From Mycolicibacterium gilvum (GTDB lineage: Bacteria; Actinomycetota; Actinomycetes; Mycobacteriales; Mycobacteriaceae): DNA of 64,000 bases. The notes under the pieces were generated by a model. That model was not told the origin of the DNA. It did no database searches and saw only the letters and a list, made by a program, of their open reading frames with translations. Positions within the stretch are counted from its first letter, which is position 1, and the number at the start of each line of letters is the position of its first letter. Of the stretch, positions 1 through 9,317 are shown piece after piece. Location of the stretch: NCBI RefSeq assembly GCF_900454025.1, contig NZ_UGQM01000001.1, positions 3,038,001-3,102,000 of the forward strand, in the 5' to 3' direction. Made by a program: the position numbers and the translations under genes.

Positions 1-242
1 CCGCGGATGTCGTCGGCGAGCTTGGGATCCTTGACCAGGGGCAGGGCTTCGTTGAAGGTCTCGACGAACCAGCGCTCACCGGCGGGCAGCAAGATGTTCA
101 GCACGCTGACGACGTGCGAGGCGACCGGATGGCCCGGGATCCAGTGCAGTGGGACATCCGAGACGTCGAAGTGCACCTTGCGGGCCTGGATCTGGACGGG
201 ACCGGGATCGACCTCGGCGGAAAAACGGCGCGGCCGCAACAT
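1..242 (-). CDS. Metal-dependent hydrolase (PF10118-like), N-terminal part
   Basis: This is the first 80 codons of a leftward gene that runs off the left edge of the window. The translation begins MLRPRRFSAE and contains VPLHWIPGHPVASH followed by LLPAGERWFVETF. I recognise that pattern from the predicted metal-dependent hydrolase family PF10118, where the early HW and SH residues and the GERFF-like segment are conserved. The ATG at 242 is the only usable start, because an ATG 11 bases upstream reaches a stop after two codons. The substrate is unknown; members of the family often sit beside TetR regulators in mycobacteria. A perfect 10-base inverted repeat lies just upstream and may control it. 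The family call is from memory of the motif and rests on the N-terminus only. Confidence 0.7.
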   Translation of the reverse strand, partial: MLRPRRFSAEVDPGPVQIQARKVHFDVSDVPLHWIPGHPVASHVVSVLNILLPAGERWFVETFNEALPLVKDPKLADDIR

Positions 243-250
243 CAGCGCTC

Positions 251-287
251 CATTCGTCGTGAACGTGCGACGAGTTTACGACGAATG
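251..287. promoter_or_regulatory. Perfect 10-bp inverted repeat, candidate operator
   Basis: CATTCGTCGT at 251-260 is repeated as its exact complement ACGACGAATG at 278-287, with 17 bases between. It sits 8 bases upstream of the hydrolase start at 242 and downstream of the secreted-protein gene ending at 324. There is no T-run, so an operator for a dimeric repressor is likelier than a terminator. The regulator is not visible in the window. Confidence 0.5.
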
Positions 288-323
288 GTGGGAACGCGGG
301 TACCGGTTAGTGGTCGCGGCGTG

Positions 324-815
324 TCAGGGGCGCGGCGAGGTGTTCGCGATGATCGGCGCGCCACCGCCCTGCGGCACGCTCTGCACGATGCCCGGCTGCG
401 GTGGGGCCACGCCGGCACCGGGAGCGCCGGCGATCGGGACCAACGGCGTGGGAGTGACCGTCGTGACGCCGTTCGCACCGACTGTCGGTCCACCCGTGGG
501 GCCCATCGCCTTGATCTGGTCGGCGGCCTCCTGGGTGCAGTCGAGCATCAACAGCATGCGACCGCCGCTGGTCACCTTCTGCGAGCCGACCAGGCATGCC
601 GACTGCGGCAGCACGCTGCCGGTGGATCCGCCGAAGAAGGCCTTGATGCCCTGGCTCTTCAGAATCGCCAGGGCACGCCCGTACTGCTCACCGACGACAT
701 TGGAGGGATGCGCCGCAGCACCGGGCTGCGGCTGCGAGATCGCGGCTCCCGCGCCCAGCAGTGCGACAGAACCGGCAGCGATGAAACCGCCGCTGAGCAC
801 GACGAGCTTGTTCAC
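324..815 (-). CDS. Small secreted PASTA-like protein
   Basis: This 163-aa protein has an N-terminal hydrophobic segment (about residues 4-25, VVLSGGFIAAGSVALLGAG), consistent with a Sec signal peptide and export. The mature part starts with NVVGEQYGRALAILKSQG and GSVLPQSACLVGSQK, a layout resembling one PASTA-like repeat found in many small mycobacterial secreted proteins. It ends in a Pro/Gly/Val-rich tail. Two cysteines (in SACL and LDCT) could form a disulfide. The GTG at 815 was chosen because GAGGGAG stands about 7 bases upstream and the signal peptide begins there; the open frame extends further but without signal-like sequence. The function is unknown. Confidence 0.75.
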   Translation of the reverse strand: MNKLVVLSGGFIAAGSVALLGAGAAISQPQPGAAAHPSNVVGEQYGRALAILKSQGIKAFFGGSTGSVLPQSACLVGSQKVTSGGRMLLMLDCTQEAADQIKAMGPTGGPTVGANGVTTVTPTPLVPIAGAPGAGVAPPQPGIVQSVPQGGGAPIIANTSPRP

Positions 816-963
816 GAAAACTCCCTCGGTTGGTATGCGGTGCGAACATATCGCAGCAGTGACGAATGTGAAACCGCTGCAGCAGGCCCCGGCGTTACAG
901 AGGGGCCGCCCGATCACGCGAACGGGGCACCCCTTGGGGGCGCCCCGCGTCCGGTCGCACCGG

Positions 964-1263
964 CTACTTCACGTTGATGTAGTAGACGTGGCCGGTGATG
1001 GTGTTCTGGTAGGTGCGGTCGTTGGCGTAGTCCTGGACGGTGCCGCGGATGGCGGGGCCGCGGTTGATGCCGACGACGCTGGCGTCGTCGAGGTCGACGT
1101 CGGCGAGCTTGTTCACGATGACCCGGTTGCCCTGGGCTTCCAGGGAGCTGATGGTGGCCTGGGCGTCGCCTCCGGTGGGGGCGGCCAGGGCCGGGGCGGC
1201 CAGTCCGAGGAACGCGGCGGACAGGGCGGCGGCTGCGGTGGTGGCGATCGTGAGGTTCTTCAT
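964..1263 (-). CDS. Small secreted hypothetical protein
   Basis: This 99-aa protein starts MKNLTIATTAAAALSAAF and has a typical Ala-rich signal peptide ending near PALAAP at residues 23-28. The mature part of about 70 residues contains AQATISSLEAQGNRVIVNK and ends GHVYYINVK. Short secreted proteins with this AQATI..L...G..VIVNK pattern are common in mycobacteria and have no assigned role. The same-strand secreted gene at 324-815 lies 148 bases downstream, so co-transcription is possible but not shown. The ATG is well supported by the signal peptide; the upstream sequence has only a weak purine-rich stretch as a ribosome site. Confidence 0.75.
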   Translation of the reverse strand: MKNLTIATTAAAALSAAFLGLAAPALAAPTGGDAQATISSLEAQGNRVIVNKLADVDLDDASVVGINRGPAIRGTVQDYANDRTYQNTITGHVYYINVK

Positions 1264-1468
1264 GGTTCTCAACTTCTTCTTCTGTGGTGGTGGGCGATCC
1301 TGGTGTTCTGATGGCTTGAACCCGCAGGTCAACCGGATAATTCCGGTGGCAGGAATTGATCGGCCGATGGCAGGAAGTAGCCGTCCGGTGCGCGCGTTTA
1401 TCCCCAGATCCGTTTTGATCCACAGCCTTTGAAATCTGCCCTGTTGGCCGCTATGGGCAGCGGGCAGA

Positions 1469-3331
1469 ATGGAACACATGTTCGATGGATCGCTACCCGA
1501 GCCGGCCACGCTGGCCGCTGCCAGCGACACCGACCTCGCCCACGCGATCACCGGCTGGGCAGCCGCCTCGGCAGCAGCTGAGGCCCGCAAACTGGCCGCG
1601 ATCGCCGAACTGCACCGCCGCGCCACCGAAGGCCAACTCCACGAACGCGACGCCGTCGATGACACCGACGCCGCCGCCGCACACATCTCCTGCGCACTGA
1701 CCATCAGCCACGGCCACGCCCTGGCCCTGATCGACCTGGCGACCACCCTGCGCGACCGACTCCCCCACACCGGGGCACGATTCCTCGCCGGTGACCTCGC
1801 CACCACCATGATCACCGTCATCGCCTGGCGCACCGCCCTGGTCACCCCGGCCGCGCTGCCCGCGATCGACACCGCGATCGCCCAACGCGCCCACACCTGG
1901 GGACCACTGACCCAGAAAAAGCTCGCCGCCGCCATCGATGTCTGGGTCCACCGCTACGACCCCGACGCCGTGCGACGCACCCGCAACGCGATGCGCGGCC
2001 GCTACTTCGCCGTCGAGACCGCCACCCGCGCCGACACCGCCGGTGACCCCGCGACCGGCACCGTGGCCGTGCACGGACGCCTCAGCGCCACCGACGCCGC
2101 ACTGACCCGCCAACGCCTCGCAGTCATGATCGCCACCGTGTGCCCCGATGACCCCCGCACCATGGACCAACGCCGCGCCGACGCCCTCGGCGCCGTCATG
2201 GCCGGCTCCACCTTTCTGGCCTGCGCCTGCGACGACCCCGACTGCCCCGCCAAAATCGACGACGGCCGCGCCACCAGCATCACCGTCCACGTCCTGGCCG
2301 ACCCCGACAGCCTCCACACCGAACCCGACCCCCACACCCACGGCGACACCCCACCAGCCACCCACACCGAACACGCCGAAACCGAAGCCCAAGCCCGCGA
2401 GGCCGGGGTCGAAGCCGAAGACGGGACAGCCGCCGAACAAGCCCACGCCGAGGTCGAAGCCGACCAAGCCGAGGTCGAAGCCGAGGTCGAGGTCGAAGCC
2501 GAAGCCGAGATCGAAGTCGAGATCGAAGTCGAAGTCGAAGTCGAAGGAGACGCTGACACTGAACCCGGCTGGGCCCAACCCGAAGCGCCCAGCCCCGTCG
2601 AGCCTGCTGCCCCGGTCGGGGATCTACCGGCACTCATCATCGGCGGCGGCATCGTGCCCGCACCCCTGCTCGCCGAACTGATCGCCCGCGGCGCCACCAT
2701 CCGCTTCGTCCACGCCGAGGGCCTCGGCGACGAACCCCGCTACCGCCCCTCAAGAGCCCTACAACGCTTCGTACACGCCCGCGACATCACCTGCCGATTC
2801 CCCGGCTGTGACCGCCCCGCCACCCACGCCGACATCGACCACACCCAACCCTGGCCCACCGGCGCGACGCACCCGGCCAACACCAAAAGCTATTGCCGAC
2901 TCCATCACCTGATCAAAACCTTCCGTCCCGGGTGGACCGACACCCAACACCCCGACGGCACGCTGGTCATCACCACACCCACCGGAACCCAGTGCACGAC
3001 AAAACCGTTGAGCACCCTGCTGTTCCCGAACTGGAACACCACCACCCCACAACCCCCAACCCCACGACCACACACCCCGACCCCGCCCGACCAGCACCAC
3101 CGAAACCTCAAAATGCCCACCCGCCGACGCACCCGCGCCCACAACCGCGCCGCCTACATCACCCGCGAACGACACCTCAACAACCTCGAACGCACCACAC
3201 AACAAGCGCGCGAACCGTTCCCCCAAACAGGCATTCCGGAAGGAACACCAAATCCGTTACCGCAGAGCGACTGTGACACCCCACGCCCCACGCGACCACA
3301 CGACTACGGCAACGACCCGCCACCGTTCTGA
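1469..3331 (+). CDS. 13E12-repeat family protein: DUF222 plus HNH endonuclease domain
   Basis: This 620-aa protein has an N-terminal DUF222-type region (about residues 1-260, helical, Ala-rich). A long acidic Glu/Val low-complexity linker follows at about 330-362, and a C-terminal HNH nuclease domain lies at about 430-485. The HNH core reads CRFPGCDRPATHADIDHTQ and then NTKSYCRLHH, giving the paired CxxxxC and CxxHH metal/active-site pattern. The tail is Pro/Thr/Arg-rich. The family is multicopy in mycobacteria (the 13E12 repeat of M. tuberculosis); its role is unresolved, with a mobile-element or DNA-damage link often proposed. A start at the internal ATG (1478) is equally possible. The gene ends 7 bases before the convergent malQ. 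Confidence 0.88.
   Translation: MEHMFDGSLPEPATLAAASDTDLAHAITGWAAASAAAEARKLAAIAELHRRATEGQLHERDAVDDTDAAAAHISCALTISHGHALALIDLATTLRDRLPHTGARFLAGDLATTMITVIAWRTALVTPAALPAIDTAIAQRAHTWGPLTQKKLAAAIDVWVHRYDPDAVRRTRNAMRGRYFAVETATRADTAGDPATGTVAVHGRLSATDAALTRQRLAVMIATVCPDDPRTMDQRRADALGAVMAGSTFLACACDDPDCPAKIDDGRATSITVHVLADPDSLHTEPDPHTHGDTPPATHTEHAETEAQAREAGVEAEDGTAAEQAHAEVEADQAEVEAEVEVEAEAEIEVEIEVEVEVEGDADTEPGWAQPEAPSPVEPAAPVGDLPALIIGGGIVPAPLLAELIARGATIRFVHAEGLGDEPRYRPSRALQRFVHARDITCRFPGCDRPATHADIDHTQPWPTGATHPANTKSYCRLHHLIKTFRPGWTDTQHPDGTLVITTPTGTQCTTKPLSTLLFPNWNTTTPQPPTPRPHTPTPPDQHHRNLKMPTRRRTRAHNRAAYITRERHLNNLERTTQQAREPFPQTGIPEGTPNPLPQSDCDTPRPTRPHDYGNDPPPF
2450..2548 (+). repeat. Acidic Glu-Val microsatellite-like repeat in the HNH protein
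   Basis: Short in-frame units of the type GAGGTCGAAGCC and GAAGTCGAG repeat many times and encode alternating Glu-Val/Ala. The tract lies between the DUF222 and HNH domains. Its length is likely to vary between strains by slippage, which would alter only the linker. Confidence 0.75.
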
Positions 3332-3338
3332 ACGGAAG

Positions 3339-5492
3339 TCAGGCGGGTGGCGTCACCGCGGCGCGCATCGCCTCACAGAGGGCCGCCGCGCGCGGGTCGT
3401 CGAAGATGTCGTCGAGCAGCACCTGCCGGCCGTCCGGCCCGGCGAGCGGCACCCGCCAGTTCGGGTACTCGTCGGTCGTACCCGGCTGATTCTGGGTGCG
3501 CACCTCGCCGACCGCGTCGGCCAGCGAGAGCGCCAGCAGCCGCGACGGCGTCAATCCCAGGTAGCGGTGCAGCGCCAGCACCGTCTCGTCGACGTCGGCC
3601 TCCGACTCGGCATCGCCGCCGAGCAGCCCGACTCGCCGCAACTCCGCCCTCCAGGCCTGCTGGTGCTCCCGGTCGCCGGCCAGCTCCTCCTCGGCGGGGC
3701 GGGTCAGCAGGCCCAGCTCGTCGCGCAGCCGGACATGTTCGCCGGCCAGATAACCCGCGGTGGGCGGCAGGTCGTGTGTCGTCACCGCCGACAGGCAGAA
3801 CTCCCTCCAGCGTTCCGCCGGCAGGGGCTGCCGTCCCTCCTCGGTCATCTCGAACCACAGGATCGACGTGCCGAAGAGACCGCGATCACGCAGATGGTCA
3901 CGCACCCACGGCTCGACCGTCCCGAGGTCCTCGCCGACGACGACCGCGCCGGCCCGGTGGGCCTCCAACGCGACGATGCCGATCATCGCCTCATGGTCGT
4001 ACCGCACGTACGTACCTTCCAGCGGCAGTGCACCCTTCGGGATCCACCACAGCCGGAACAACCCGATGATGTGGTCGATCCGCACCCCACCGGCATGCCG
4101 CAGCACAGCGTTGACCAGCGCACGGAACGGTTCGTATGCCGCCTCCGCGAGACGGTCGGGCCGCCACGGCGGCTGCGACCAATCCTGACCGAGCTGGTTG
4201 AACTCGTCCGGGGGAGCGCCCGCGGTGACACCGAGAGCGAGCACGTCCTGCAGGGCCCACGCGTCCGCGCCGTCGGGATCCACTCCCACGGCGAGGTCGT
4301 GCATGATGCCCAGATCCATGCCTGCCCGCACCGCGGAGTCCTGGGCGGCCGAGAGCTGTTCGTCGACCAGCCATTGCAGCCAGCAGTGGAAATCGATGTC
4401 CTTGGAATGCTTTTGGGCGAACGCCGACACCGCCTCGGTGCGCGGGTGTCGCAGTTCCTCGGGCCACTGATGCCAGTCGGCACCGTGTTTCTCGGCCAGC
4501 ACACACCACGTCGCGAAATCATCGAGACTGCGGCCCTGCCGTTGCCGGAACGCCCGATAGGCGATCTCCCGCCCCGGCGAACGCTCCACGAGATACACCG
4601 TCTCCAGCGCGGCACGCTTGGCCTTCCACGCGCGGTCGCGCTCGATCTGCCCGGAGCGGGCGGCGCGCGCCTGCACCTGCGTCTGAGCCTTGCGGATCCG
4701 GCTGCGGTGGCGCACGTAGGCGTATTCGGGCACCGCCTCCACCCGCAGATACAGCGGATTGACGAACCGGCGTGACGTCGGCAGGTAGGGCGAGGGCTCC
4801 ATCGGCGCCACCGGTGAGGCGGCATGCATCGGGTTCACCAGCACGAAGCCCGCGCCGTGACGCGCTGCCGACCACACCGCGATATCGGCGAGGTCGGTCA
4901 GATCGCCTGTGCCCCAGGACCGCCGGGACCGCACGCTGTACAACTGGGTGGACAGCCCCCAGGTGCGGCCCACCGGGCGCGCCGGGAGCGAGGCGGGCGC
5001 AACGATCACCGCCGTGCTCACGTCCTGCGAGCCGATCTGCAGGTGCAGCCGGTGGTAGCCGATCGGCAGGTCGGGGGGAAGCTCGAACGACGCCTCTCCC
5101 ACCAGCCGACCATCGAGATCGAATGGCGGCCTGTTGTTTTCGAGTTGTCGCAGACCGGTACGGACGCTGCCGTCTTCGAGCCTCAGCCACAACCGGGCCG
5201 GGTCGCCGTGGGTGACATGCACCCAGAACGGTGTGGCCGCACCGGCGCGCCCCACCACCGTCGCCGGCAGCGCGCGGCCCCAGTAGCCGCGGTCGTGCTC
5301 GGCCAGGGCGGCTTCGCGCTCGCGCTCGGTGGTGGCGGGCACGCCGAGCGCGTCGAGCACCCCAATCAGCGTGGACGCCGACACCCGTACGGACCCGCCG
5401 GTCCAGTCCGTGTACTGGGTCGCGACCCCGTACCGCGCCGCGAGTTCGGTCAGGGACGGGGACACCTCGAGCACCTCGGGGTCAACGGTCAT
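3339..5492 (-). CDS. malQ: 4-alpha-glucanotransferase (amylomaltase, GH77)
   Basis: This 717-aa protein is close to the usual length of actinobacterial MalQ. GH77 enzymes move maltodextrin segments between alpha-1,4-glucans in the cytoplasm. The catalytic-domain signatures are visible: GVRIDHIIGLFRLWWIP around the nucleophile region, VVVGEDLGTVEPWVRDHL with the acid/base Glu, and TTHDLPPTAGYLAG late in the barrel. An N-terminal extension of about 150 residues is typical of the actinobacterial form. The ATG at 5492 gives MTVDPEVLEV; the open frame continues upstream but overlaps the region between malQ and the divergent MFS gene. In M. tuberculosis malQ (Rv1781c) borders ESX-5, and here that block is missing. 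Confidence 0.95.
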   Translation of the reverse strand: MTVDPEVLEVSPSLTELAARYGVATQYTDWTGGSVRVSASTLIGVLDALGVPATTEREREAALAEHDRGYWGRALPATVVGRAGAATPFWVHVTHGDPARLWLRLEDGSVRTGLRQLENNRPPFDLDGRLVGEASFELPPDLPIGYHRLHLQIGSQDVSTAVIVAPASLPARPVGRTWGLSTQLYSVRSRRSWGTGDLTDLADIAVWSAARHGAGFVLVNPMHAASPVAPMEPSPYLPTSRRFVNPLYLRVEAVPEYAYVRHRSRIRKAQTQVQARAARSGQIERDRAWKAKRAALETVYLVERSPGREIAYRAFRQRQGRSLDDFATWCVLAEKHGADWHQWPEELRHPRTEAVSAFAQKHSKDIDFHCWLQWLVDEQLSAAQDSAVRAGMDLGIMHDLAVGVDPDGADAWALQDVLALGVTAGAPPDEFNQLGQDWSQPPWRPDRLAEAAYEPFRALVNAVLRHAGGVRIDHIIGLFRLWWIPKGALPLEGTYVRYDHEAMIGIVALEAHRAGAVVVGEDLGTVEPWVRDHLRDRGLFGTSILWFEMTEEGRQPLPAERWREFCLSAVTTHDLPPTAGYLAGEHVRLRDELGLLTRPAEEELAGDREHQQAWRAELRRVGLLGGDAESEADVDETVLALHRYLGLTPSRLLALSLADAVGEVRTQNQPGTTDEYPNWRVPLAGPDGRQVLLDDIFDDPRAAALCEAMRAAVTPPA

Positions 5493-5559
5493 GGATGCAA
5501 TCTTGCCCCGGCTACGCGCGGCGCGTGACCTCAAGGGCGCTTCGGTAGGGTCGCACCTC

Positions 5560-6735
5560 ATGGCGTCCGACGCGCGCATCAGGCGGGCCCGGGCGGCATC
5601 TGCTGCGTTGTTCCTCACCAACGGTGCGCTGTTCGCCAACCTGCTTCCGCGCTTCCCGGAGATCAAGTCCGACCTCGCGATGTCCAACGCGGGCTACGGC
5701 GCGGCCGTCGCCGCGTTCTCCGCCGGGGCGCTGCTCGCGGGCCCCGCCGCCGGTGCGTTGATCCGCCGGTTTCAGTCGGCGCGCGTCGCGGTGGCCACGA
5801 CGGTCGCGTTGGCGTCGCTGATCGTGACCGCTGCTGTGGCGCCGACACCGCTGGTCTTCGCCGCCACGCTGCTGTTCGCCGGGGCGAGCGACGCGATCAC
5901 CGATGTCGCGCAGAACGTCAACGCGCTTCGGGTGCAACGCAACTACGGCCGGTCGATCATCAACTCCCTGCACGCGATCTGGGCGGCGGGGGCCATCACC
6001 GGCGGCCTGATGGGGGCCGGGGCCATCGCACTGGGTGTTCCCCGCGCGATCCACCTCGTCGTCGCCGCGGTGCTGTTCTGTGCGATCGTGTGCGCCGCCT
6101 ATCCGTACCTATTGAAGGGGCCCGACCACGACGACCACCCGTCGGCCCGCGACGGCGGCACCGCCCGGGTTGGACCGATGGTGTACCTGACGCTGCTCGC
6201 GCTGGTGGCCCTCGCGATGGCCGGTGCGACGGTGGAGGACGCCGGAAGCTCCTGGGCCACCCTGTATCTGCGTGACGAACTGGGCGCCCCGGGCGCCGTC
6301 GCGGCGTTCGGCTACGTCGCGCTGGTGGGCTTCCTGTTCGTCGGCAGGCTGATCGGTGACCGGCTGGTGGACCGGTACGGTGACCGCGCCGTCGCCCGCG
6401 CCGGCGGGATGATCACCGCCGTCGGCATGGGGATCGCGCTCGCGTTCCCGACAGTCCCCGGCACCATCGTCGGGTTCGCCGCAGCCGGCCTCGGCGTCGC
6501 CACCGTGATCCCGGCCGCCATGCGCACCGCCGACGAGTTGCCGGGGCTACGTCCCGGCACCGGGTTGACGATGCTGACGTGGCTGATGCGCATCGGATTC
6601 CTCGGCGCCCCGTTGATCGTCGGCGTCGTCGCCGACGCCGTCAGCCTGCGCGCCGGCCTGCTGAGCGTGCCGATCGCGGGGATCGCGATCATCGCGCTGG
6701 CGGCCGCGTTGCTCACCGCCCGCAGACGACGTTGA
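5560..6735 (+). CDS. MFS transporter
   Basis: This 391-aa inner-membrane protein has about 12 hydrophobic segments. The first runs through ALFLTNGALFANLLPRFPEIK. A cytoplasmic loop with GRLIGDRLVDRYGDR (around residue 265) is the MFS motif-A-like sequence in the second half. The overall pattern, including SLHAIWAAGAITGGLMGAG, is that of the MFS subgroup related to YbjJ/fucose-type permeases. The substrate cannot be told from sequence. The gene is divergent from malQ with 67 bases between starts; the 68-base gap to the esterase gene downstream allows co-transcription. The ATG at 5560 immediately precedes the first membrane helix. Confidence 0.85.
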   Translation: MASDARIRRARAASAALFLTNGALFANLLPRFPEIKSDLAMSNAGYGAAVAAFSAGALLAGPAAGALIRRFQSARVAVATTVALASLIVTAAVAPTPLVFAATLLFAGASDAITDVAQNVNALRVQRNYGRSIINSLHAIWAAGAITGGLMGAGAIALGVPRAIHLVVAAVLFCAIVCAAYPYLLKGPDHDDHPSARDGGTARVGPMVYLTLLALVALAMAGATVEDAGSSWATLYLRDELGAPGAVAAFGYVALVGFLFVGRLIGDRLVDRYGDRAVARAGGMITAVGMGIALAFPTVPGTIVGFAAAGLGVATVIPAAMRTADELPGLRPGTGLTMLTWLMRIGFLGAPLIVGVVADAVSLRAGLLSVPIAGIAIIALAAALLTARRRR

Positions 6736-6802
6736 GCAGCGAGAACCTCTCACGCCCACCCGCTGGTACACTGGCGTACCGATCGACCGAAGGGAGCTCG
6801 GT

Positions 6803-8356
6803 ATGACCGCGGAGGCGACACCCCGCAGTTCAGCACCGGTCGTGGACACCTCGACCGGCCCGGTCCGTGGCCTCGACGACGGAATCATCAAGTCCTGGAA
6901 AGGCGTTCCGTACGCGGCCGCGCCCGTCGGCGAACTCCGCTGGCGTGCGCCCGAGCCGCCGCCGGCCTGGACCGAACCCCGGGACGCGACCCGCGTCGGA
7001 CCCGTCTGCCCGCAGCCGACCGACCCGAAGATCCCGCTCGACCTCGGCGCGCCGCAGGGCGAGGACTTCCTGTCTCTCAACGTCTGGGCGCCGTCAGGCA
7101 CCCAACCCGGCGACCGCAAACCGGTGATGGTGTGGGTGCACGGCGGCGCCTACGTCCTCGGATCGGCCAGCCAGCCTCTCTACCACGGACGCGCGATGGC
7201 CGGCGCCGGCGACGTCATCGTGGTCACCGTCAACTACCGCCTCGGCGCGCTCGGGTTCCTCGAGCTCAGCACGCTCGACGATTCGGGCCGCTTCGCGTCC
7301 AACCTCGGACTGCGCGACGTGCTCGCTGCGCTGGGCTGGGTGCGTGACAACATCGCCGCCTTCGGCGGCGACCCCGGCCGGGTCACCGTGTTCGGCGAGT
7401 CCGCCGGCGGGGGCATCGTGACCTCGCTGCTGGGCAGCCCCGCCGCGGCCGGACTGTTCCACGCCGCAATCGCCCAGAGTTCACCGGCGACGTCGATGTA
7501 CGACGTCGGCCGCGCCCGCCGGGTGGCCACGAGGTTCCTCGAGGTGATCGGGGTCGACCGCGCCGACATGTCGGCCCTCACCACGGCACCCATCTCGGCC
7601 CTCGTGGAGGCCTCGCGCACGGTGTTCAACGAGGTTCCGGTGCGCACCCCGGGCACGTTGGCGTTCGCACCGACCATCGACGGCGACCTGCTGCCCGACT
7701 ACCCGGTCAACCTCGCGCGCAACGGCAAGACCCATCCGGTACCGCTGCTGATCGGTACGAACAAGAACGAGGCGGCGCTGTTCCGGTACATGAAATCGCC
7801 GCTGATGCCGGTCGCGCCTGAATCGGTCAGGGCGATGTTCGCCGAGATCTCGGCCGAGCAACCCACCCTGCAACTGCCCAGCGAGGACCATCTGCGCGGT
7901 ATCTACCGCGGCCGGGGCAAGAACCACGCGCTGGGACTGACCAGTGACCTCGGCTTCCGCATGCCGTCGATCTGGTTCGCCGACGGCCACCGCGCGGTCG
8001 CACCCGTCTACCTCTACCGCTTCGATTTCGCCACACCGCTGCTGCGCGTGGCGCGACTGCACGCCGCGCACGCGACCGAGCTGCCGTTCGTCTGGGGCAA
8101 CCTGGGCTCCGGACGCAAGGACCCGACGTTCGCACTCGGCGGCCGCAAGTCGGGAACCGCTGTGTCGCAACGCATGCAGAGCCGGTGGACGAACTTCGCC
8201 GCGAACGGCGACCCGTCGGCACCCGGCGCACCCACCTGGCGGCCCTACGACGCAAGCCGCGCCACGCTCGTCATCGACAAGCACGATTCGGTGGTCGACG
8301 ACCTCGACGCGCACGTGCGCCGCGCCTGGGGCGACGACGTCCTGAGCTTCCTGTAG
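6803..8356 (+). CDS. Type B carboxylesterase, LipT-like
   Basis: This 517-aa alpha/beta-hydrolase belongs to the carboxylesterase type B family. The N-terminal signature EDFLSLNVWAP is present. The oxyanion-hole segment VWVHGGAYVLGSA follows, then the nucleophile elbow VTVFGESAGGG with Ser200, and the region TELPFVWGNLG that usually carries the catalytic His pattern upstream of the C-terminus. There is no signal peptide, so it is probably cytoplasmic. It resembles mycobacterial LipT (Rv2045c), which hydrolyses short-chain esters, but the symbol is not certain. An AAGGGAGCTCGGT stretch upstream supports the ATG at 6803. The sterol desaturase start follows 30 bases after its stop, suggesting an operon. 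Confidence 0.9.
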   Translation: MTAEATPRSSAPVVDTSTGPVRGLDDGIIKSWKGVPYAAAPVGELRWRAPEPPPAWTEPRDATRVGPVCPQPTDPKIPLDLGAPQGEDFLSLNVWAPSGTQPGDRKPVMVWVHGGAYVLGSASQPLYHGRAMAGAGDVIVVTVNYRLGALGFLELSTLDDSGRFASNLGLRDVLAALGWVRDNIAAFGGDPGRVTVFGESAGGGIVTSLLGSPAAAGLFHAAIAQSSPATSMYDVGRARRVATRFLEVIGVDRADMSALTTAPISALVEASRTVFNEVPVRTPGTLAFAPTIDGDLLPDYPVNLARNGKTHPVPLLIGTNKNEAALFRYMKSPLMPVAPESVRAMFAEISAEQPTLQLPSEDHLRGIYRGRGKNHALGLTSDLGFRMPSIWFADGHRAVAPVYLYRFDFATPLLRVARLHAAHATELPFVWGNLGSGRKDPTFALGGRKSGTAVSQRMQSRWTNFAANGDPSAPGAPTWRPYDASRATLVIDKHDSVVDDLDAHVRRAWGDDVLSFL

Positions 8357-8386
8357 CGCCGTACACTCACCTCGGAGGTGCTCACC

Positions 8387-9307
8387 GTGGAGTTCCTGGA
8401 ATTCCTTCCGCCGCAGATGCGCGAACCCGTGCTGTTCGCGATCCCGTTCTTCCTGCTGCTGCTGGCCATCGAGTGGACCGCGGCGCGCAAGCTCGAGCAC
8501 GCCGTGGAAGGCGGCACGGACGAGGATGGCACGCCCGCCGCCGGCGCGTACCACACCCGCGACTCGTGGGCGAGCCTGTCGATGGGGCTGGTCTCCACCG
8601 TCACCATGAGCGTGTGGAAGTTCTTCGCGCTGTTGGGATACGCCGCGATCTACGCCTATCTGGCCCCGTGGCAGCTGTCGCCGACGCAGTGGTACACGTG
8701 GGTGATCGCGATCGTCGGGGTGGACCTGCTGTTCTACGTCTATCACCGCACCGCACACCGGGTCCGGCTTGTCTGGGCCACCCACCAGGCGCACCACTCG
8801 AGCCGGTACTTCAACTTCGCGACCGCGCTGCGCCAGAAGTGGAACAACAGCGGCGAGATCCTGATGTGGATTCCGCTGCCGCTGCTGGGGGTTCCGCCGT
8901 GGATGGTCTTCGTGGCGTTCTCCATCAGCCTGATCTACCAGTTCTGGATCCACACCGAGCACATCGGAAAGCTCTGGCGGCCCTTCGAATTCGTGTTCAA
9001 CACGCCGTCGCACCACCGGGTGCACCACGGCATGGACCCGCTGTATCTCGACAAGAACTACGGCGGGATCCTGATCATCTGGGATCGCCTGTTCGGCACC
9101 TTCCAGCCGGAGGTGTTCCGGCCGCACTACGGGCTGACCAAACCCGTCGACACGTTCAACATTTGGAAACTCCAGACCCACGAATACGCGGCGATCTGGC
9201 GCGACGCCCGGGCCGCGCGCGGCGTCCGCGCGAAACTGGGCTACATCTTCGGCCCGCCCGGATGGCAGCCCGCGCAGGTGCAGACCCCCGCGTCCGTCGC
9301 GCCGTAG
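8387..9307 (+). CDS. Membrane sterol desaturase / fatty-acid hydroxylase family protein (Rv1814 erg3-like)
   Basis: This 306-aa di-iron membrane enzyme carries three diagnostic histidine clusters: HRTAH, HQAHHSS and HRVHHG, spaced as in the C-5 sterol desaturase/hydroxylase superfamily. At least four hydrophobic helices flank them (for example VLFAIPFFLLLLAIEW and MVFVAFSISLIYQFW). M. tuberculosis Rv1814 (annotated erg3) occupies the same relative position upstream of a serine protease and TetR gene. The true substrate in mycobacteria is unknown. The GTG at 8387 is preferred over one at 8378 because GGAGG at 8374-8378 then lies 8 bases upstream. Confidence 0.9.
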   Translation: MEFLEFLPPQMREPVLFAIPFFLLLLAIEWTAARKLEHAVEGGTDEDGTPAAGAYHTRDSWASLSMGLVSTVTMSVWKFFALLGYAAIYAYLAPWQLSPTQWYTWVIAIVGVDLLFYVYHRTAHRVRLVWATHQAHHSSRYFNFATALRQKWNNSGEILMWIPLPLLGVPPWMVFVAFSISLIYQFWIHTEHIGKLWRPFEFVFNTPSHHRVHHGMDPLYLDKNYGGILIIWDRLFGTFQPEVFRPHYGLTKPVDTFNIWKLQTHEYAAIWRDARAARGVRAKLGYIFGPPGWQPAQVQTPASVAP

Positions 9308-9317
9308 TGTGCGCGCT

